Assembly: GCA_000827205.1 (NCBI GenBank)
Contig: KN832554.1
Span: 3,012,936-3,076,935 of the forward strand
Origin: Plicaturopsis crispa FD-325 SS-3
Taxonomy: Eukaryota > Basidiomycota > Agaricomycetes > Amylocorticiales > Amylocorticiaceae
Direction of reading: 5' to 3'
Length of the DNA: 64,000 nucleotides
Part shown: positions 46,844 through 58,934 of the stretch, in pieces
Layout of the letters: each line of letters begins with the position of its first letter
Numbering within the stretch: position 1 is the first letter of the stretch
The notes under the pieces: model-generated
The model's input: only the letters and a program-made list of their open reading frames with translations
Databases searched by the model: none
Told to the model about the DNA's origin: nothing
Made by a program: the position numbers and the translations under genes

Positions 46844-48305
46844 GCGCGTGAAGTTGACGAGGCGGCCTCTAGTCTAGTGGTTGTTGCTCTTTGCGGCAAA
46901 AGAGCGAGGGGTCGTAAAAACAGGTCGTGAAGGGGGTATTGGTTGACGGAGTAGTCGATGGCGGACGCACAACAAAGGCGTGCCTTTTAAGATAGTCGAG
47001 GCGGGAGAAAAGGAGTAGACAGAGCTGGTCGCCAAGTAGGCTACCTTTGTGTCCGACGCGAGAATCCGATCTAGAGGGAAAGACGAGACGATTGAAAGCC
47101 CTGTCCGAGTCGCCGCCTACGGGAAACGTTGACGGTGAGCTGTACGAACGAGTGAACCAACGCAGTCGAAAGGTCAGTTCGGGGGCCAAAGGTTTGAAGC
47201 AGCGGCCGACGAGGGGGGAGGTTGCAGAAACGCGCTGCACAGAAAAAATTATATTTCTCAAGTTTCAACCTCCGCTTTCCCATCTCCAACGGCGCTGCAG
47301 CCGCTGCTCCTCCTGGCACCTGCCGCAGCCGTCGCAGCCGTCTCCCCGCAGTTTCACTGACTCACCCATTACACTCTCATCTGTTCCCACCACTTTCACT
47401 GCTCTTGGCTTACTGACTATCGGGCGTACGTGGGTCTTATCCTAGGCCACTCGTGTCTCTCGTACCTATCCGGGCACTCCACTTTCCTTGCCCTCTACAC
47501 TTCACCGGAACTGGACGCTTTCACGCCCCATAACCGCACTGCGGATACCTACGGCGCCAGTGCCGGTTATCCTCGCCATCGTTTCTTCATCGAGAAATTG
47601 GCTATCCATCGTCAGTGCATCCATCGATGTTTATCGTGTGGACTCGGATCTTGGCATGATCAGTCCCCCTTTTGCCAACATGCAACGTGATTCTTCCCGT
47701 CCTCCAATTGCGACCGCACTGTGCACAGTTATTTATGTATGTAGGTCTGCGGATTTCAAACGCTGTACCCATGCCGCCAACCCATGCAATCAAGTGAATA
47801 ATGCATGAATACCTTTACCCTATTGGTTACCTCCTGGCGAGCACCCTCTTCCCTGCCTTTCGGAATATCTCCACGGTCATCTTCTGATTGTTCCACGCTA
47901 TCCTGTTCACTTCCTGTTTACTTGCAGAATGATCTCCGTATTGCTTTCTGCATATGTAGTCAGTCGCGTTTCGTTTCATGGCACGCGTCGCGGCGATGCC
48001 TCTGGACTAATGTTTCAGTAGGCCTGTGGTGTATAGCCCGAACCTCGTTGTATTCCAGAGCTATCCTTAGTAAAAATTGTATCTTGGTTCACCGTGGTAT
48101 CAACCTGTAAGCTTCAGCGTTGCCAATCCACTGCAGGTGCAGCTTTGCAATTTTGCAATTTCAATTCGTACAATTCTGCATCGGTGAAGCCTTTAGCAAA
48201 CAAGACCAAATCAATTACACGCGTTCAGACCGCGTACTGACCGCCACGCTCGCCACCGTGACTCCTCACCAGCTCAACGCCTGACTGACACGGTATATCG
48301 CGGAC
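46844..48305. promoter_or_regulatory. Long divergent region cyclin-like/FAR11
   Basis: About 1.46 kb between opposed ATGs, the largest divergent spacer in the window. No supported ORF, RNA gene or repeat. The length suggests extended promoters or long 5' UTRs. Confidence 0.45.
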
Positions 48306-51300
48306 ATGAATGGACAGCAGCAAGAGAATGGCGGGAATCCGCAGAGAGACCAACTTGACTCGATCACGCTGGGCCAGCTGAAGGCCATGGTCGGGTCAGC
48401 GCCGAAACCAAAGGTGGGTAGTACTTCGCATTCTCCGCAGCGTTTTGACTGAATATATCGTGTGGACATTGAATAGCAATCGTACTATGACTTCCGGTAC
48501 GACGACGAGGATACCGTCTTGAACGAGATTGAAGAGTTCTACTCGTATGTCGAGATGCCACAAGTTGCCGAAAATCTGAAGGCTTGGGAAGGTTCCTTCG
48601 CTGGAGGTGAGCATCGAAGTACTGCTCTGAAGTCTATAGGCTTATGTCTGAAGCAGAGTGGATAAAGTGCTCCTGGCCACAAAGAAAGGCCCATGTAGAA
48701 GTTCTACTTGAAAGCTTGGAGCATCGGGACGCGGAAATCAGGTTCACAAATGCCCGGAGATTATTCTACTTGCTACAAGGTGAGACTTCGGAACGCACTG
48801 TTTGATTCTTTTACTAACGCGCTAATTCCTGCTAGGCACATTCGCCGAGACAACTTCCCCGGAACACCAACTACATTGGATATTCGAAAACTGCAAGGTC
48901 GTACGGGCTGCAAATGGTGTAAGCACTGTCGTAGAAGCCGTGAAGATTGCGAGTTCAAAACACGATCTACTATGGTAACTTAAGGTTCCACGTCTGTTTC
49001 TTTTAAATACTGACACGATTTTCACCTCTGTAGCAGTCTCTCAGATAAAGAAGCGAAACATCTAGCTTTGTCTCAAGAAGACAAAGCGTATATAATAGAG
49101 GAAGTTACCACGGAAATATCGGTATATCTTGGAATGTTATACCACCTGATAGAAGTATTCAAAGGACATGACGATTTCGCCGACGAGCTTAGTGAGTGCC
49201 ATGCCACTGGTGGTCTTGTATCTCGCTGATGAATATCAACTTGGAACAAAAGTGAGTCTGGACCCGCCATTGCCCGTGTATCTCTTCAATATTGTCTCTG
49301 GTCTCCGTGACAAGAGTGCGAAGGGCTATCCCATAAAGAAGGTAACAAACACCCACTTCCTCGCCCAAGGTCAAAATTCATTTTAGGCCCGCTTTAGCTC
49401 CTTCTAGTTTTATGGAAGACAATCCTGACATGCTGCGGCGGTATTCGTGAACTCGCGCGAGTGAAGAAGCTATCGCGCGAGTTGGCAGGACTCCCCGCTG
49501 TCTCGGACGAAGGTGAGAGACTAGAAATATTGCATGGTATCGTTTTACTGAGATTGAGTAACCCAGCCGCCACCATCAAGTCCTCGCCGCTCGATATCGA
49601 AATCTTCCACCAAGAAACATCTGTCAAGTACCCTACATTCACCGCGCCACCACCTCCCCCACCGCCGGCAGGAAAACCCACTGCCATCACATCGACGTCG
49701 AAACTCGCACAAGCGTATTCGCCCATCCCCGTCCGCCACCACTATCACCACGATGATTCCGAGCATTATCCGGGCATCCCGCACAACGGCCAGTCGTCAC
49801 ATTATCACTCCCAACAGGGGGGCAGTGGGATGTACCGACCGGGCCCACAGCCGGCAACACCTGCGCCCTCGCCACCCCCCTCGCCGAAGCCGAAGAAACA
49901 GCAATATCAAACCGACCAGACCCGGCCCTTCCTGTTCCCGTTCTCGCGGAGGAAAGACGGGAGGCTCGTGCCGTTCGCGATCGAGGAGGCGGACAAGCTG
50001 TACAACAAGCACATGTACATCAGCCTTGCGCTTGCGCAGATGTGGCGCACGAGGGAGGACTGCATGACTGCGGAGAGCGGGCTTGAGCACATGCCCGGAT
50101 CTGAGGGAGAGTTTGAGCCTACTAAAGTCGAGGCTGCTGTGAGTGACTGCCATGCTGCGGTTATGGGTGTCTGACATTTGTTTCAGGATGCTGAGACGGC
50201 AGAGCCCCTGCCAGATATTGCGCTCCTGGACGCGAAGATTGCTGAAGCGACAGCAGGAATGACAGCAGCAGGATCCTCTGCTGAGCGACGAAAAGCCAAG
50301 GAGCGCAAGGAGGATTTGATGCGCTTACGACGGGTCGAGCAGATATATGTCGGTGTTTTCTGTGCTGAGTCTCATCAAGTTACTAATATTATCGGCATTA
50401 ACCAGAGCGCTGTCTTACCCGTGATGTCTGGATGGGTCCTCGTCTTACTCAAGCTGCTCCTAGCGACAGTGACCGCGACAGGATCAAACCAACCCCCTCC
50501 ATCTAGTAATTTATCGGGTTTCCCGCCTGGCGTAGCATCTCGTGAGCTCGTTCGATTAAAAGGTGTCTGTAAAGGGATTTAAAAGTACGTCTCACAGCAC
50601 AGGAACAACCGCCACCACCCAATCTTACACTCGACGATATCGACGTCTTACGCCACCGTGAAATTACGTCGAAGGCTGTCTCTGCCATCTTGCTCCTAGT
50701 TCTCAAATGGTTCAAGGTCTCCCGTGAGTGACGGCCTGCCTCTCCTTTGCTTCGTCTCCTGAACCTGCGTTATGACAGATGTGATGAAATTTCATCATCT
50801 CGGTCAACAGCTCCTTGATACAAACTGTCTCCTGCTCATTCTGAAGATTTTCGGTCTGCAAGAAGTATCGACGTCTGTGGTCTCCAAAGCCGACTCCCCA
50901 GAGAACAAGTAAGGTGTTGCTCCAGAATTGCCATTCGGCTTCCGACCTGATACCCTTTAGCTTCTTCCAATACTGCCAGATCAATTTCGCGAAGAACCCC
51001 CAGCCGCTCCGTCCTGAGGACGGCATGCTCCGACCTCCCCGACAGATGGTGACACGGACCACGATCCTACCCAATGGCGAAAAGCACGATGAAGAGATCG
51101 AGTTGCTCACAGAATTCTCCTGGCGAAATTTCTTCTCGACCATCAATTTCGCTAAGATCATGCAGAAATTGTCGAAGAACCGGTCACATCGCATCTGGAT
51201 GCTCGTGCAATACAAGAGCTCGGTGAGTCAGAACCAGTTCGAGGTGGTATTGACAACGAAAACTGACACTGGTTTATTAAATAGGCAGTGCTCAAGCGTG

Positions 51301-52465
51301 TTCTTCGGGTCTCACACCCAATGCTGCAGCTACACGTCCTCAAGCTCATTAAGAGCCAAGTACCATTCTGTGGGCGAAAATGGAGGCAATGTGAACACGC
51401 TTTCCACTGTCATACGTATTACAACTAACGTTACGCCATGGTTCAGCAAATATGAAAGTCATCACCTCCATATACCTAAATTGTCGGCCGGACCTTCGAG
51501 ATGAATGGTTGACTGGGACGGAAGTTGACGATGTTACAGACGCTCAGGCAAGTCTCGCCGTATGCTCCCTGTAACTGCTCACTTACCCCCATTGCTCCCC
51601 GGAGAATAGGCGCAAGAGCAGGCTTTGCGTCATCTCGTGAAATTCTGTAAGCGCAAATGTGATCTATGTCAGTAAACCACCAATTCATTGTGTCGGTTCA
51701 CTAGACAATAATAAACGCTATGGGCCTACGCCCGCAAATGCACACAACCAGTCCCACAGGCGGACCACCAGCATGTCCAACCACGTCGAAGGCCTCCACC
51801 CAGGCCCGGAGCTCTCGGGCATCCTGCGCGCTAACGGGACGCCCAATAACGTAGAAGCTGATGTCTTCCCGCCGTCACGATCCCAGGCGCCCGACCCGTC
51901 CATATTCCTGCCGTACATCACCGAAGACATTGCCTTCGAAGAGGAGTACGAGGAGTACTTGTCCGACCTTGGCTGGTCAGACCAACAGTCCACCGATGGA
52001 GACGGACAGCTCTTCGGGGGCAACTCTGCGTGGCACCGACTGCCGCATTATGCGACAGATATCGCGGACGGCATCAGTGACAGTGAGAGTATCGTCTCGA
52101 TTGGTGAGTTGGGCGACGACGCGCGGATGGAGGCCGGCCGCGACGACCAGACACCGGACGAGAATCTGAATAACTGGGAGGTAAGGCTGCTCGCATCTTT
52201 CTGTTCGTTTTCTGTGTCGCTGATATCAAGCCACTTTAAGCACATGAGCCCGAAGACCATGGCAGCGCTTCCAAAATCGCCTGCCGGGGCACGTCGATCC
52301 AACTCAGGCGGTGGGCTGCGGCCTGTATTGCCGTTCGGCCTGGACGATGGCAGTGCTGTCGATGTCGACGAGGAGGAAGAGGAGATGGGGCCCATACCTC
52401 GCGATCAATCCGGACCATTCGGAACCGGTGCAGGTGTCGACGAAGTCGAATATGCTTACGGGTAA
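48306..52465 (+). CDS. FAR11: STRIPAK complex subunit FAR11/STRIP (N1221 and DUF3402)
   Basis: Eighteen exons starting 48306-48413 and ending at 52465 sum to 1071 residues. The N1221 domain shows YYDFRYDDEDTVLNEIEEFY, HVEVLLESLEHRDAEIRFTN, ARRLFYLLQGTFAE and PPLPVYLFNIVSGLRDKSAK followed by GYPIKKLLLVLWKTIL. A Pro/His-rich linker follows. The DUF3402 part has LRHREITSKAVSAILLLVLK, MKFHHLGQQLLDTNCLLLIL, NFFQYCQINFAKNPQPLRPE and FSWRNFFSTINFAKIMQKLS, then KVITSIYLNCRPDLRDEWL. In Sordaria (PRO22) and yeast (Far11) this subunit scaffolds STRIPAK phosphatase signalling in cell fusion, development and polarity. One intron (51548-51609) uses a GC donor. An optional last intron (52466 region) could move the stop to 52526. 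Confidence 0.93.
51548..51609 (+). other. GC-AG intron in FAR11
   Basis: The exon ends GCTCAG and the intron begins GCAAGT, ending AATAG before GCGCAAGAGCAG. Joining gives TDAQ-AQEQALRHLVKFYNN, consistent with the phase of the exons on both sides and with the summed length being a multiple of three. CAG|GCAAGT is the canonical context for the minor GC donor class. Confidence 0.75.
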
Positions 52466-53267
52466 GCGGGCTTTTTGTACTGAAGCTTTTTAGTGACTGA
52501 TACCTTTGATGTCTACAGTGTATAAGTGTCATTGACCTTCGTTGCGGAATTGTCACACATTTTATTATTATACCGGAACGTGTAATCTTGGTGTTACTCG
52601 CGTGAAAAGCTGCCGTCTCGCTTGGATGCATCCTGAAATTTTCATGAACGATCCGAAATATATGAACAGGAGGAAATATGCGACGCCACTACGTGCGGCG
52701 GGTGGCTGAGACCTCCGAGGTATTGTTCCATTAAGATTGCATGTCATGTCCGCATGGAATTCACAAGACATCGACCACATGTTGAGTCTAGTGTATATCA
52801 GCAGACGCATTGAATTTACAGTAGTCCCCTCTCCTTGAACACTCCCTTGGGAGACAGGTCGAGCTGGAGTTGAAAGGGTCTATTTGTTTGTTTTAGTGTT
52901 GGGCTGCGTGGTCAGTTTGTTTTTTGTTTTATCGTGTCATCGACAATTTGTTCGGTGTTGAACACAGAGGCTCTCGGTACACAATCGCTACTCACCGCCG
53001 CTGCCATCGTCAACATTCCTGAAAACAGTCTGATTTCGTTGTCCATAATGGTTTTCAGGGAAATAAAACCTTCGCAGCCCCCTTTTCACCTCGATGGCCC
53101 GTGCGCACGCACAAAGGGTGAGAAACGCATGACTAAGCATGTTGCAAGGCCGTTTGCGCCAAACGTTGACCTCCTGTTATTCCATCCAAATTCCATCCTG
53201 TTTGTTGTATCGACTCAACTCGTTACTTTTCTTCCTCTACTTCTTGGTTAGAGAGTTCTTGATTACA
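52466..53267. other. Intergenic region FAR11/forkhead gene
   Basis: About 800 bp. 52466-52526 may be a last FAR11 intron plus 8 coding nt. The remainder holds T-rich and CT-rich sequence before the forkhead start and no gene. Confidence 0.5.
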
Positions 53268-54636
53268 ATGTCACAACAATCGCAGCCTCCGCCTATCATG
53301 GCACCCGCTATGATGGGCCCAGATCAACAGCACGCAGACCTCGCCAACTCGTATTACCCTCAGGAGCCCAGCGATTTGTCCGGTGGTCTTCCCATTAATC
53401 TCGACTCCCTGCGTGATGGCCCACCGGGCAGCAAACCCTTCTATCCGTATTCAACCCTCATCCGGTGAGCAAATGCGCAAACCATCTCTTTTCGATCTCC
53501 AGCTGACGGCCACTTTGTCCGACCTCCCGTTCCTCGTCCATCCAGCTATGCTATCAAAGGCTCTCCCAATCAGAAATTGCTACTCGAAGATATTTACTAT
53601 GCAATCGAATCGCGGGTGAGTTTGAAATGCCGGACAGGGTCGATGGACTGTAGTGCTTACACGGTATCTCTTCCAGTTTCCATACTTTAGAACAGCTCCC
53701 AATGGCTGGAAAGTGAGTAAAACAAAACACTCCTACATGTTGTGATATCGCGGCACTGGTCGATCGAAGTTGGAATACCGTGTCTCTGGGACGCGACCGC
53801 GATGTTGATGTCTGTCGATATTTGTTTTGCTGCGAGATTCGCCCAAAATATCCATACCGCCTATGACCTGTGCACTTCACAAACGTTCTTCTACTGACAC
53901 CCCTTTCCTCAGAACTCCGTCAGACACAATCTCTCGCTCAACCCATGCTTCGAAAAAATGCCTCGCCCGCTCACCGACCGTGGGAAAGGTTCCTACTGGA
54001 CGGTGAACGACAACGTCGACCCTCGCACAGGTGTGCACCGCATCCGCAAGAAGAAGCCCAAGGGCTCGGGCAAACAGACGACGCGTGCATCGGAGGAGGG
54101 TGACATCGACTACGCGCAACCCGATGGTGATTTCCCCGATGTCCACTACGTCCAGCAGTCTCCGATGCACCCAGACGAAGCCGGACCCAGCCGGCAAGCC
54201 CCTTTCACTCCTGCCGCATATCCCTCGTGAGTTTACACGGATATTCTGCATGCGCATTACGTTGACCTATGGATCCAGCTTCGACCCCAACTTTCCTATG
54301 ATGGCGGCGGGTATGCGATTCGTCCAGCCACCGCCCGCGCCTATGGTCGATAACATCGAAGTCGACGAACACGGCAACGTTAACTGGCACATGGCATGGG
54401 TGAAGGAGCTCAATCAGCTGCAGCATCTGACGGCGGAGCAGGAAAAGGCGCATGCAGATCCTGAGTGGTACAGGATGATGCTGTTCCGCGTCCGCGGGGC
54501 GCTGATGGCACCGCTGAACCCGAACGAAACGGTTGTGCAAATGACTGGACCCCCGCCGCACATGGCAATAGCACAGGCAAACCCTGGCGACCACCAGCAG
54601 CATCAACAGCACCAGCAACAGCCGCACCATTCATAG
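53268..54636 (+). CDS. Forkhead transcription factor
   Basis: Exons 53268-53464, 53546-53615, 53677-53712, 53913-54226 and 54279-54636 give 324 residues. The forkhead domain is split over four exons: [80 protein letters not shown], then TVNDN and a basic [11 protein letters not shown]. The recognition helix [12 protein letters not shown] is intact. The C-terminus is Pro/Met-rich and ends in a Gln/His repeat (QQHQQHQQQ). The start FYPYST replaces the common PYSY of FOX proteins. Single small forkhead proteins of this kind in Agaricomycetes include regulators of fruiting; a direct link here is speculative. A 36-nt exon carries the centre of the domain. Confidence 0.9.
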
Positions 54637-56117
54637 TCTGCTTGCCGAGTGCGTTGGGTCTCATTCTGGTTTCTTGGTGATACATATGTTCTGTCTAGTG
54701 CCTGCTTTACCTTCGCTGTGATCACTCTTATTTTATTTCTAGTCATCTGTCAACCGCTTGTAGCTCTGTCCGTCCCCCGCGTTCGTCCCCTACGGTTTGA
54801 CCGTTCGCCCGTCAATCGTCCGTCGATGATTCGTTTACCGGTACTTGTACAATCCCTTATCATGCGATAATGGCGCCCATTCCCCGTATCCCATGACCGA
54901 GCGTTCCAATCCGATAGATGAGAATTTCCGCCCCGAAACAATGAGCAGAGCAAGTTGCCAGAAAAACGTCGGTGGGCCGATCGCCAACGGGCCTAGTCTA
55001 GTTTTACTTGCCAGGCCAATACCGGTGCTGAGCTTTCGGCGATAAAAACATCACGTGGATGTTGATTTGTCAGACTCGCGTCAATAATTGGACAAGTTTT
55101 TTGCGCGTCGCGTCTCCAAAAACGCGCCGTTTGGAGGTTTTATACACAAGTCGACCATACCACCCGGGGTTCAATGAGTGCAGCCACCGAAAAACTCCAC
55201 GCACGCAGCTTGCCGCCTCGCTCGAGTGAAGACGGCTCCCTGATTTGTTTACAGAGGTGGTACATCAGTAGCAGAAACTCGCCGGGAAGAGTGGTCTAGC
55301 CAACGTCTCAATCGCGGTAAGAACCTAGTCGAGCCTCTCCATGTACAGCTCCTTCGGGGTTTCACTTTCTTCCCAGGTGTTGACTTGTCTCCCGAGGGTG
55401 GCACAGAACGCAGTGCAATGTTTTCCTTGCCGTTTCCGCGTTTGTCGCGCCGCGGCGGTCGACAGTAATAGATCCCCGAGACCAGTGCTATAGGGACCTC
55501 CAAAGAGAACTGTCTGTGCCAGTGAGGACAGGCAAGTTACTTGCAGGACGCGATTCCTCTGTCGGAAAAAGGGCCCGCGTCCACGGAGTCTGCGGATAGG
55601 TAGTGCAGTACAGTGCTCGGAGAGACGGATTTTCGCAGCCCTGCTGGGAGATTCTTCTTGCGTAGGTGCATAGCCAGCCATTATGTAGGATGTAAAGCAG
55701 ATAATTGCAGACTCGTCTGCATTCTCTGCCTGCGCCACGCATATGCGATCCCATTAGCCCCTAACTTCGTGCCCAAAACAATCACATTCAGCCAAAAATG
55801 GGTGCGAAAAGCCGAATAACGCCGAAATCATACACTTGATGCTGAGCGCTGAGCACCGGTATTTTGTGCGCGACTCAAAGCAGACCATACATAGATCGGA
55901 ACGACTGTCTTCCGAAGATATCGTGTGGGCTGGCTAGGGGAGACTACAACGGGCCCACCGCGGCCGAAAGACTTTTTCCCGGTTTGTCATCCACCCAATT
56001 TGGAAAATTATGCATGGGTCCATATATGAGGTGACCCACTCTCCTTCATTTTTACGCTCAACTCGCCCCTTCGTCTCGTCCCGCTTCACATATTAGCTGG
56101 AGATTTTCATCTATACA
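54637..56117. other. Intergenic region forkhead/DRE2
   Basis: About 1.48 kb. A 137-codon minus-strand frame at 55325-55738 and an overlapping 88-codon frame have no domain and no exon logic and were not accepted. Nothing else is seen apart from an AT-rich CCATATATGAGG around 56020 that could belong to the DRE2 promoter. Confidence 0.45.
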
Positions 56118-57209
56118 ATGGCACCCGTAGCGACATACACTATCTCTGCGTCAGACGTTGTCACAGCGGCACCACAGAAGGGTCATGCTCTCGCGATCGG
56201 GTCACTCGCCACAGCAGAGGATGGCAAGTACCAGTCTCTGGTCTCTGGCCTTGAAGGAAGCCGGACAGTGGAACGACAGATGCTGGATAGGCTGCTCGAT
56301 GGCGGTATGCATGATCCATTTTACCTGACTCTGCCGTTGCTGATCCTCCGTGACGTCGAGCAGCTACAGTCCTGAAACCCGCGAGCTTCGCGTCCGTTCA
56401 CGTTACTCTCTCCACAGCAGAGTATCAGACCCTTCTGCCACGTCTACCCGAACTCCTGTCCCAGATTATTACAGGACTGACACCTTTGGGAACGCTTCAC
56501 CTCCTAAACATAGCCGCGTCCCTGCAGTCGCTCCCTTCGGAGCTCACGCTTGCCGGCTTCGACATCCTCTCTTCCCTCCCCTCGTCCACGATTATCGCCC
56601 AAAAGCCGGCCCACTTCACCGGCGCCTCACACGCAACCAAAAACTTGAACTCCACGCTTACATATGCACCACAGGCGATTGCACTACCTCGTCGCCGAAA
56701 GAACGACGATCCCGCACGCGCATCCAAAAAAGCCCTTTGGGCCCTTAGCTCCCCCGCGACTCCCACACTTGATGCCGACACGCTCCTCACACCCGCAGAC
56801 CGCGCGCGGCCCGTGCCGGTGTGTGAGCCCGTCAACGCGGGCGCGCCTCGACGGAAGAAGGCGTGCAAGAACTGCTCGTGCGGACTTGCCGAACTCGAGG
56901 CAGAGGAGTTGAAGAACAGCAAGGTCGTTGTCCTCGATGGCGCACAGGACGGCGAAACGGCGGAAGTCTCGCAGGGGGAGAAGCAGCGTCTCATGGAGGC
57001 GGCAAAGGCGGCACCGAAGGCGACAAGCAGCTGTGGGAGCTGCTTCCTTGGCGATGCTTTCCGCTGTGCGAGTTGCCCTTACCTTGGTGCGTACCGTTTA
57101 CTACTATACCTCCGTGTCAACGCAGGCCTAATCGCACGGTATTTTAGGCCTCCCTGCTTTCAAGCCAGGGGAGAAGGTCGAGATTGATCTGGGTATGGAT
57201 GATATCTGA
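56118..57209 (+). CDS. DRE2: Fe-S cluster assembly protein Dre2/anamorsin
   Basis: Exons 56118-56304, 56364-57086 and 57148-57209 give 323 residues. An N-terminal SAM-methyltransferase-like domain that does not bind SAM (residues 1-150, including [20 protein letters not shown]) is joined by a linker to the CIAPIN1 region. Its first cluster motif is [17 protein letters not shown] and its second [20 protein letters not shown], ending in [14 protein letters not shown]. Dre2 receives electrons from Tah18 for the cytosolic iron-sulfur assembly pathway and is essential in yeast. Both C-terminal cysteine motifs (CxxCxC and CxxC-x7-CxxC) are complete. The fourth cysteine of the first motif is expected about ten residues upstream and is seen in VCEPVNAG. 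Confidence 0.95.
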
Positions 57210-57513
57210 TTCGTTGACCCAATACCCCCCGGATGCTTGGACCGCCTAGTTTTATCTTCGTTGGTGGCATACCTTGGCTATGCATACAATAATAATCTAG
57301 AAACTATGCATACTATGATCCATCAACCCCTACTCTATGTATTTTTTCTGCATATACGCCTCTTGCTTTCACCACCATGTCTCAATACATTTTTTTCTTC
57401 TGTATCCTATCATTTTATCGGGAAGGCCCCTATCTTGTGCTGCAGAACGCGTCTTGCGATTTCACGTCCGTCAAATTTCCGTTCATCAACTGAAGGCGGC
57501 GAATAACTTCACC

Positions 57514-58905
57514 ATGTCTCCTGAGACCACGGTAGACTGTTTACCGTCTACGGAATCGACAGAGACACACTCGGAGGCCAGTACATCCACTCCGCCCCGG
57601 CCTCTCTGCGCAATATGTACGCACCGGTATGCGATCTACACTTGTCCGCGCTGCCATGTGCGCACATGCTCCCTGACATGCTCAACGTCCCACAAATCCG
57701 CCACCGCGTGCACCGGCGAACGTGACAAGGCGGCATATGTCCCGATGAACTCGTACGGGTGGGGAACGATGATGGACGACTATGTGTTCTTGGAGGACGT
57801 CGGGCGGAAAATAGGTGAATGGGGGGACGAGATCGTGAAAGGCGGCTTTGGGACGCAGGGCCAAGATGGTGGCAGGGGACGCGGTCGGGGGCGGGGAGCC
57901 CCGCGCGGACGGGGACGGGGTGGGGGACACGGGACGACGAAAAGGGATATACTGAAGATGCAGCTGGAGTTGCGGGACATTGACATGGACCTCCTGCCGA
58001 TGGGAATGGACAGGCGAAAGCTCAATCAGTCCAGCTGGGATTTCAAGTGCGTTCTCAGCTTTCCTCTGCGATGCACTCGCTCCTGGTACTGACAAGTCGC
58101 TTATACAAGAAACCGGACGGCACATCTCACCGTCGAGTTCAGGATACATTCTTCAAATAGCAGCGATTCGCAGACACCCTTTACATTCCTCACACACCGA
58201 AATAGCTTGCAAACGCCCCTGCTCTCCCTCGTCCAGTCCTACGTCACGGAACGCCTGGCTTCGAAGTCCAAAAAGGACCACCCGCTACCTGAATGGGTGC
58301 AAGCCCTTATTCTCCCCGACCCAGATGACCCAGATGCATTCATCCCCCCGCAATGCTTCATGCGCGCAGACCTCGACCCCGCAGTGCCTGTGTCGCGCTT
58401 CGCGAAGCTAGGACATTACAAACTAGACCCAAAACAGCCGCTTGCGAAAGTCCTACGCGCCACGCATTTCGTAGAGTTCCCGACGATAGACATATGGGAA
58501 GAGGGCGAGTTCAAGGGCACGATTGTCGATGCGCAGGGCATAATCACCCAGCACGCTGAGGAAGAGAGGGCCCCGAAGCGTCGGAAATTGGACGCGAAGG
58601 CGGGCAAAAAGGCCATGGTCGGTTTATTGGGCGGATATGGCAGCGAGAGCGAGTGCGAGGACGAAAAGAAGCACAACGCGTTAGCTACACTTGGCGGGTA
58701 TGCCGGCAGCGACGATGAGGAGGCAGTGGCGGAGCTCGGCATTGACGACATGGAGGCTGGAGAGGACGAGGGGGATGAGGATGTGGAGATCGATGCAGCC
58801 GCGTTAATCGAGCTGGTAAAGCAGGCACAGGCACTCCAGGGTACGGACGACGACGCCGTAGACTGGGGTGAATCAGATAGCGAAGACGTTGGAGGAAATA
58901 CATGA
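57514..58905 (+). CDS. BCD1: Box C/D snoRNA protein 1 with zf-HIT finger
   Basis: Exons 57514-58046 and 58110-58905 give 442 residues. Residues 29-70 are a zf-HIT finger (CAICTHRYAIYTCPRCHVRT, then CSLTCSTSHKSATAC). An Arg/Gly block of about 25 residues (GGRGRGRGRGAPRGRGRGGG) follows, then a BCD1-specific region (RDIDMDLLPMGMDRRKLNQS, LTVEFRIHSS, PLLSLVQSYVTERL, HYKLDPKQPLAKVLRATHFV EFPTI) and an acidic tail. Bcd1 is a nuclear assembly factor for box C/D snoRNPs, loading Snu13/Nop58 on snoRNAs. The RGG-type block could bind RNA and sits where other Bcd1 proteins have a helical link, so it may be lineage-specific. The stop is 29 bp from the MED18 stop on the other strand. Confidence 0.92.
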
Positions 58906-58934
58906 CCATTGTGCCAGCATCGCGTGCAAACATT

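Noticed and set aside
49513-49566. In-frame read-through of FAR11 (18 extra codons)
   Set aside because: The 54-nt segment has a GTGAGA donor and CAG acceptor, and removing it gives the more family-like join DEAATIKSSPLDIEIF; retained intron is possible but not preferred.
54949-55754. Overlapping minus-strand frames before DRE2
   Set aside because: Two frames of similar length overlap and neither resembles a protein family; likely random.
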